Assembly: GCA_000320605.2 (NCBI GenBank)
Contig: KB445816.1
Location: 48,967-84,076 of the forward strand
DNA: 35,110 bases
Reading direction: 5' to 3'
Source of the DNA: Gelatoporia subvermispora B
Lineage: Eukaryota; Basidiomycota; Agaricomycetes; Polyporales; Gelatoporiaceae
A model generated the notes under the pieces. It was given only the letters and a program-made list of their open reading frames with translations. It made no database searches and had not been told where the DNA came from. The position numbers were made by a program, and so were the translations under genes. This document shows positions 32,526-35,110 of this stretch, one piece after another (position 1 is the first letter of the stretch; each line of letters opens with the position of its first letter).

Positions 32526-33958
32526 CTCGGACGTAAACCAGTATGAATTGCTGCATTCTACGGTGCGGTCAAGGTCTGATGGGCTCGAAGCCGGTGATCC
32601 CATCGTTCGTGAACTAGCGCAGACGACGGCATGGAACACCGAGGTATTTCAGTAATGGTGGAATATTAGCATGACGATGCGCATATAGCGAAGCGCAGGA
32701 GCTCCTGAGATGCGCTCGGGTCGGCGACGAGCTCTTGGGTGAGTCAATGTCCCGGACTTATGGTGAGACTACAGCAAGTCGCTGGATGACTTCATCGTCG
32801 AAGTCATCTGTCGGGCGCCCTCTGAGAATGATGGGAAATTATTTGGAGGTGCGGATAGTTCCGCGAAAGAACCTCGATGACGCGGTCTGCTGCGACGCTG
32901 AGGGAGATGCCAAGAAAGTAACTCGAATTACGATGCCCATCAAGCTGGACAAGCCGAATCACTCGAAAGTATCCATGGGATCTAGCCTCTCTAGAGATAT
33001 CGCGCCTGTATACGGCTCGTTATGGGGATCGAGTCCAGAAGTGATATGAACATAACGGCTGCTTCACCATCGGTGCCAGGAGCCGCGCAAACTGTTCTCC
33101 AAGACCGCAATGAGCCATCATGCGGGGACGGAGACGCGGGAAGATTGACAATGAATAAAGATATACTGGAATTGGTCTTGGCCAATAGAACTAGACCAGA
33201 CGCATACTGTTGAATGAGCTCGGGAGATGCACCGCAGCGGCATGGGATCGGACCTTGGCACATCCCTTACGCCCCTGAACCCTGAGCTGCGCGGTCAACT
33301 AGAGCCGTCGGATACCATGTCATGGAGAAAGACAACAAGCCGTTTGATGCCCGGGCATCTTCTGCGCTACATGCAAGGCAATGACGAGACAGGAGCTCGC
33401 TCGGCGCCGCAGCCGCGGTATATCACGATTTGTCGCTCACCAGCGATGGGTAGACTATTATGACCTTTGGAGAAGACTCCAAGCGGATGGGCGCAGCCGC
33501 ACTCATTCTGCCATTCTGCGAATCTGCGAGTCATTAAATCCACCATAAGCAGGAGAGGCTGAATTCAGCGGCAGCTTCTGAGCTAAACGATCAGAGGCCT
33601 CCCCCACCTGAAGGCGCAAGTCAACCAATTCGACTGAATCTGAGCTGCACGAGATGAGATTACCGCCCTTTGGGGTGGTTGGGCTTGCGAAGATGGCAGG
33701 CAATAGACGAACAGAAGATGATGGTGGTAGAGAGTCAAGACGAGCCGCGCGCGCCGCGCGGCAAGTCGCATCCGACCGCGCAGACGCGCCCGCGCGTTTC
33801 CTCCGTGTATGCTCGGCGAAATGCCTCCTTTGGTCTCGTTCTCTTGAACTAAAAGTGCGTATCGCACTCGACTAGATATTCTATAATAACGCCTGGGAAC
33901 TTGGCCATTGGTGGCGCCGGCACCCAGCAGGCCACTGGTCCACTCGAGGGACGTGAAG
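32526..33958. other. No gene recognised
   Basis: Short open frames at 32.7-33.05 kb (+) and 33.0-33.26 kb (-) show no family resemblance. The last 150 bp should contain the promoter of the ALG7 copy. Confidence 0.4.
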
Positions 33959-35110
33959 ATGGCGCCAGCACTCCGCCCGCGACCTCTCCCTCGTGCGCTG
34001 CTGTTCTTCTTACTCCCAGCCGCTGCGCGGCTTCTTATCCGACCATTACTTGACCCCGTTCTGCTGCCAGCACTCTATGCCTCGCTCGGTCTGCCGCTAT
34101 TCGCTCTGCTTGGCGCGCTCTATCTCGTCCCTGCGCTAGGACCCGCGCCCATCCAAGCCGGCCTGAAGGGGAGGGATTTGCTCAAGACATATAATGATCC
34201 TATGTGAGTCCAACCCTGGTGCGCGCGCTCTCTCAGGTTCAACTGACCCTCGGCAGTCCAGAGAGTCTGGGGCTCGTCTGCGCGCCGATCTATATCCTCT
34301 TGCTCATCCTTTTCATTCCGTTCGCCTTCTCCGACTCGTTTGTCGCGCAGAAGGGGCGCGCAGAGACCGCGCGGCGCGGCACAGTCATTCATGAGTTCCC
34401 CCATCACCAGGTGCGCCCGGTGGCTTCCAGCTCCTGCGCCTCGCACTGGCGCATCCGTCAGCTTTCCGCGTATCTCTCTTCCCTCCTCTCACTGCTCATG
34501 GCAACAATGCTCGGCTTCCTGGACGGCGTCTTCGGCATCCGCTGACGGCACAAGCTCCCCATACCTATTATCGCATCTATCCCGCTCCTGATCGCCTATT
34601 ACGCGGAGCGCGGCGCAACGGGCGTTGTCGCGCCGCTCCCGCTGCGCTAGTTGCTCGGCTCGCTCCTCAACCTCGGGCCGCTATACTACGCCTACATGTC
34701 CCTGCTGTCGACATTCTGCACGAACAGCATCAACATCCTCGCGGGGATCAACGGCTCCGAGACGAGCCAGGCGCTGATCATCGCGCTCTCGGTCATCGTG
34801 AACGACCTACTGTACCTCCCCTGGCCTGTTGGTTTCCGCATTGCGCTGCCTCTGCACCTGCTTGGGCGACCTGCGGAGGTCGACTTTGGCGGCGCGCGGC
34901 ATGCGGGGATGGCTTATGGTAGCAGGGTCCTGGTAGAGCGCCACCTGTTCAGCCTTTACTTTATGGTGCCGCTCGTGGCGGTTTGCGCTGGATTCCTGTA
35001 TCACAATTGGTGCATACAAACTGATTTCTTGCCAGTGGCTGTAGTTGACGCTACTTTGCCAGGTATCCTGCTCGCGCGCTTCCTGGAGATACGCTGCGCT
35101 ACGTGGCAGG
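33959..35110 (+). pseudogene. ALG7: ALG7 (UDP-GlcNAc:dolichyl-phosphate GlcNAc-1-P transferase), two in-frame stops, cut by window edge
   Basis: ALG7 makes GlcNAc-PP-dolichol, the first step of N-glycan synthesis, in the ER membrane (EC 2.7.8.15). Exons: 33959-34203, 34257-34410, 34462-35009 and 35063 to the edge; introns 34204-34256, 34411-34461 and 35010-35062 are clean GT-AG. Family blocks are clear: IQAGLKGRDLLKTYNDP, PESLGLVCAPIYILLL, RRGTVIHEFPHHQ, SAYLSSLLSLLMATMLGF, FCTNSINILAGINGSE and YHNW-YPAR. Within exon 3 a TGA at 34543-34545 stands where Trp of IRWRHK is expected and a TAG at 34648-34650 where Gln of LRQLLG is expected. The metal-binding DDVFD motif reads DGVFG. The stretch after each stop is still highly conserved, so decay is recent or these are base errors. 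ALG7 is essential, so a good copy should exist elsewhere. Confidence 0.88.

Noticed and set aside
1..35110. Telomeric repeats or LTR pairs at the window ends
   Set aside because: No TTAGGG-type runs and no long direct terminal repeats were seen; a subtelomeric location stays a guess.

Overview
The window looks like nuclear DNA of a basidiomycete fungus, most likely an Agaricomycete (polypore-like). Genes are cut by many 42-74 bp GT-AG introns with CTNAN-type branch sites. The recognisable proteins (ATG2, an EH-domain endocytic adaptor, ALG7, a GT2 glycosyltransferase, a PDK-type kinase, an L-fuconate-dehydratase-like enzyme, an F-box-like protein) are those of an ordinary fungal genome. There are no bacterial features.

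Layout. 1-660: C-terminal end of an F-box-like protein (+). 1229-3748: 5' part of ATG2 (+) with one frameshift, cut off where it meets, tail to tail, the 5' part of an EDE1-like gene (-, 4117-3750). 4733-6244: a ten-exon multipass membrane protein gene (+) that reads through intact. 7027-9739: an intact three-exon gene (-) for an 863-residue protein of unknown function. 10.2-11.2 kb and 21.1-22.2 kb: two diverged copies of a repeat of about 1.05 kb. 11.2-17.4 kb: a run of broken gene pieces, all on the minus strand: a single-pass membrane protein, a multipass membrane protein, a PDK C-terminal half, an enolase-superfamily piece and a GT2 with its centre deleted. 17.4-27.1 kb: almost no convincing coding sequence outside the second repeat copy. 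27099-31498: an intact 14-exon SNF2-type helicase gene (-, 1228 residues). 31607-32063: a nested 21-bp tandem array just upstream of that helicase. 32.2-32.5 kb: a Ty3/Gypsy protease fragment. 33959 to the right edge: an ALG7 copy (+) with two in-frame stops and a damaged catalytic motif.

Reading. Most conserved housekeeping genes here are broken, each by a small number of lesions, and they keep their introns, so they were copied or rearranged as DNA and not through mRNA. The two long orphan genes (863-residue protein and helicase) splice perfectly and sit in this debris. From memory both belong to uncharacterised families that are common in Agaricomycetes. The working idea, which is inference, is that they are parts of, or passengers on, a mobile or selfish element in a fast-rearranging, perhaps subtelomeric, accessory region. 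No functional link between them is shown by the sequence.

All exon models were made by eye from splice signals and phase. Those of the helicase, the 863-residue protein and the membrane protein give coding lengths that are exact multiples of three.
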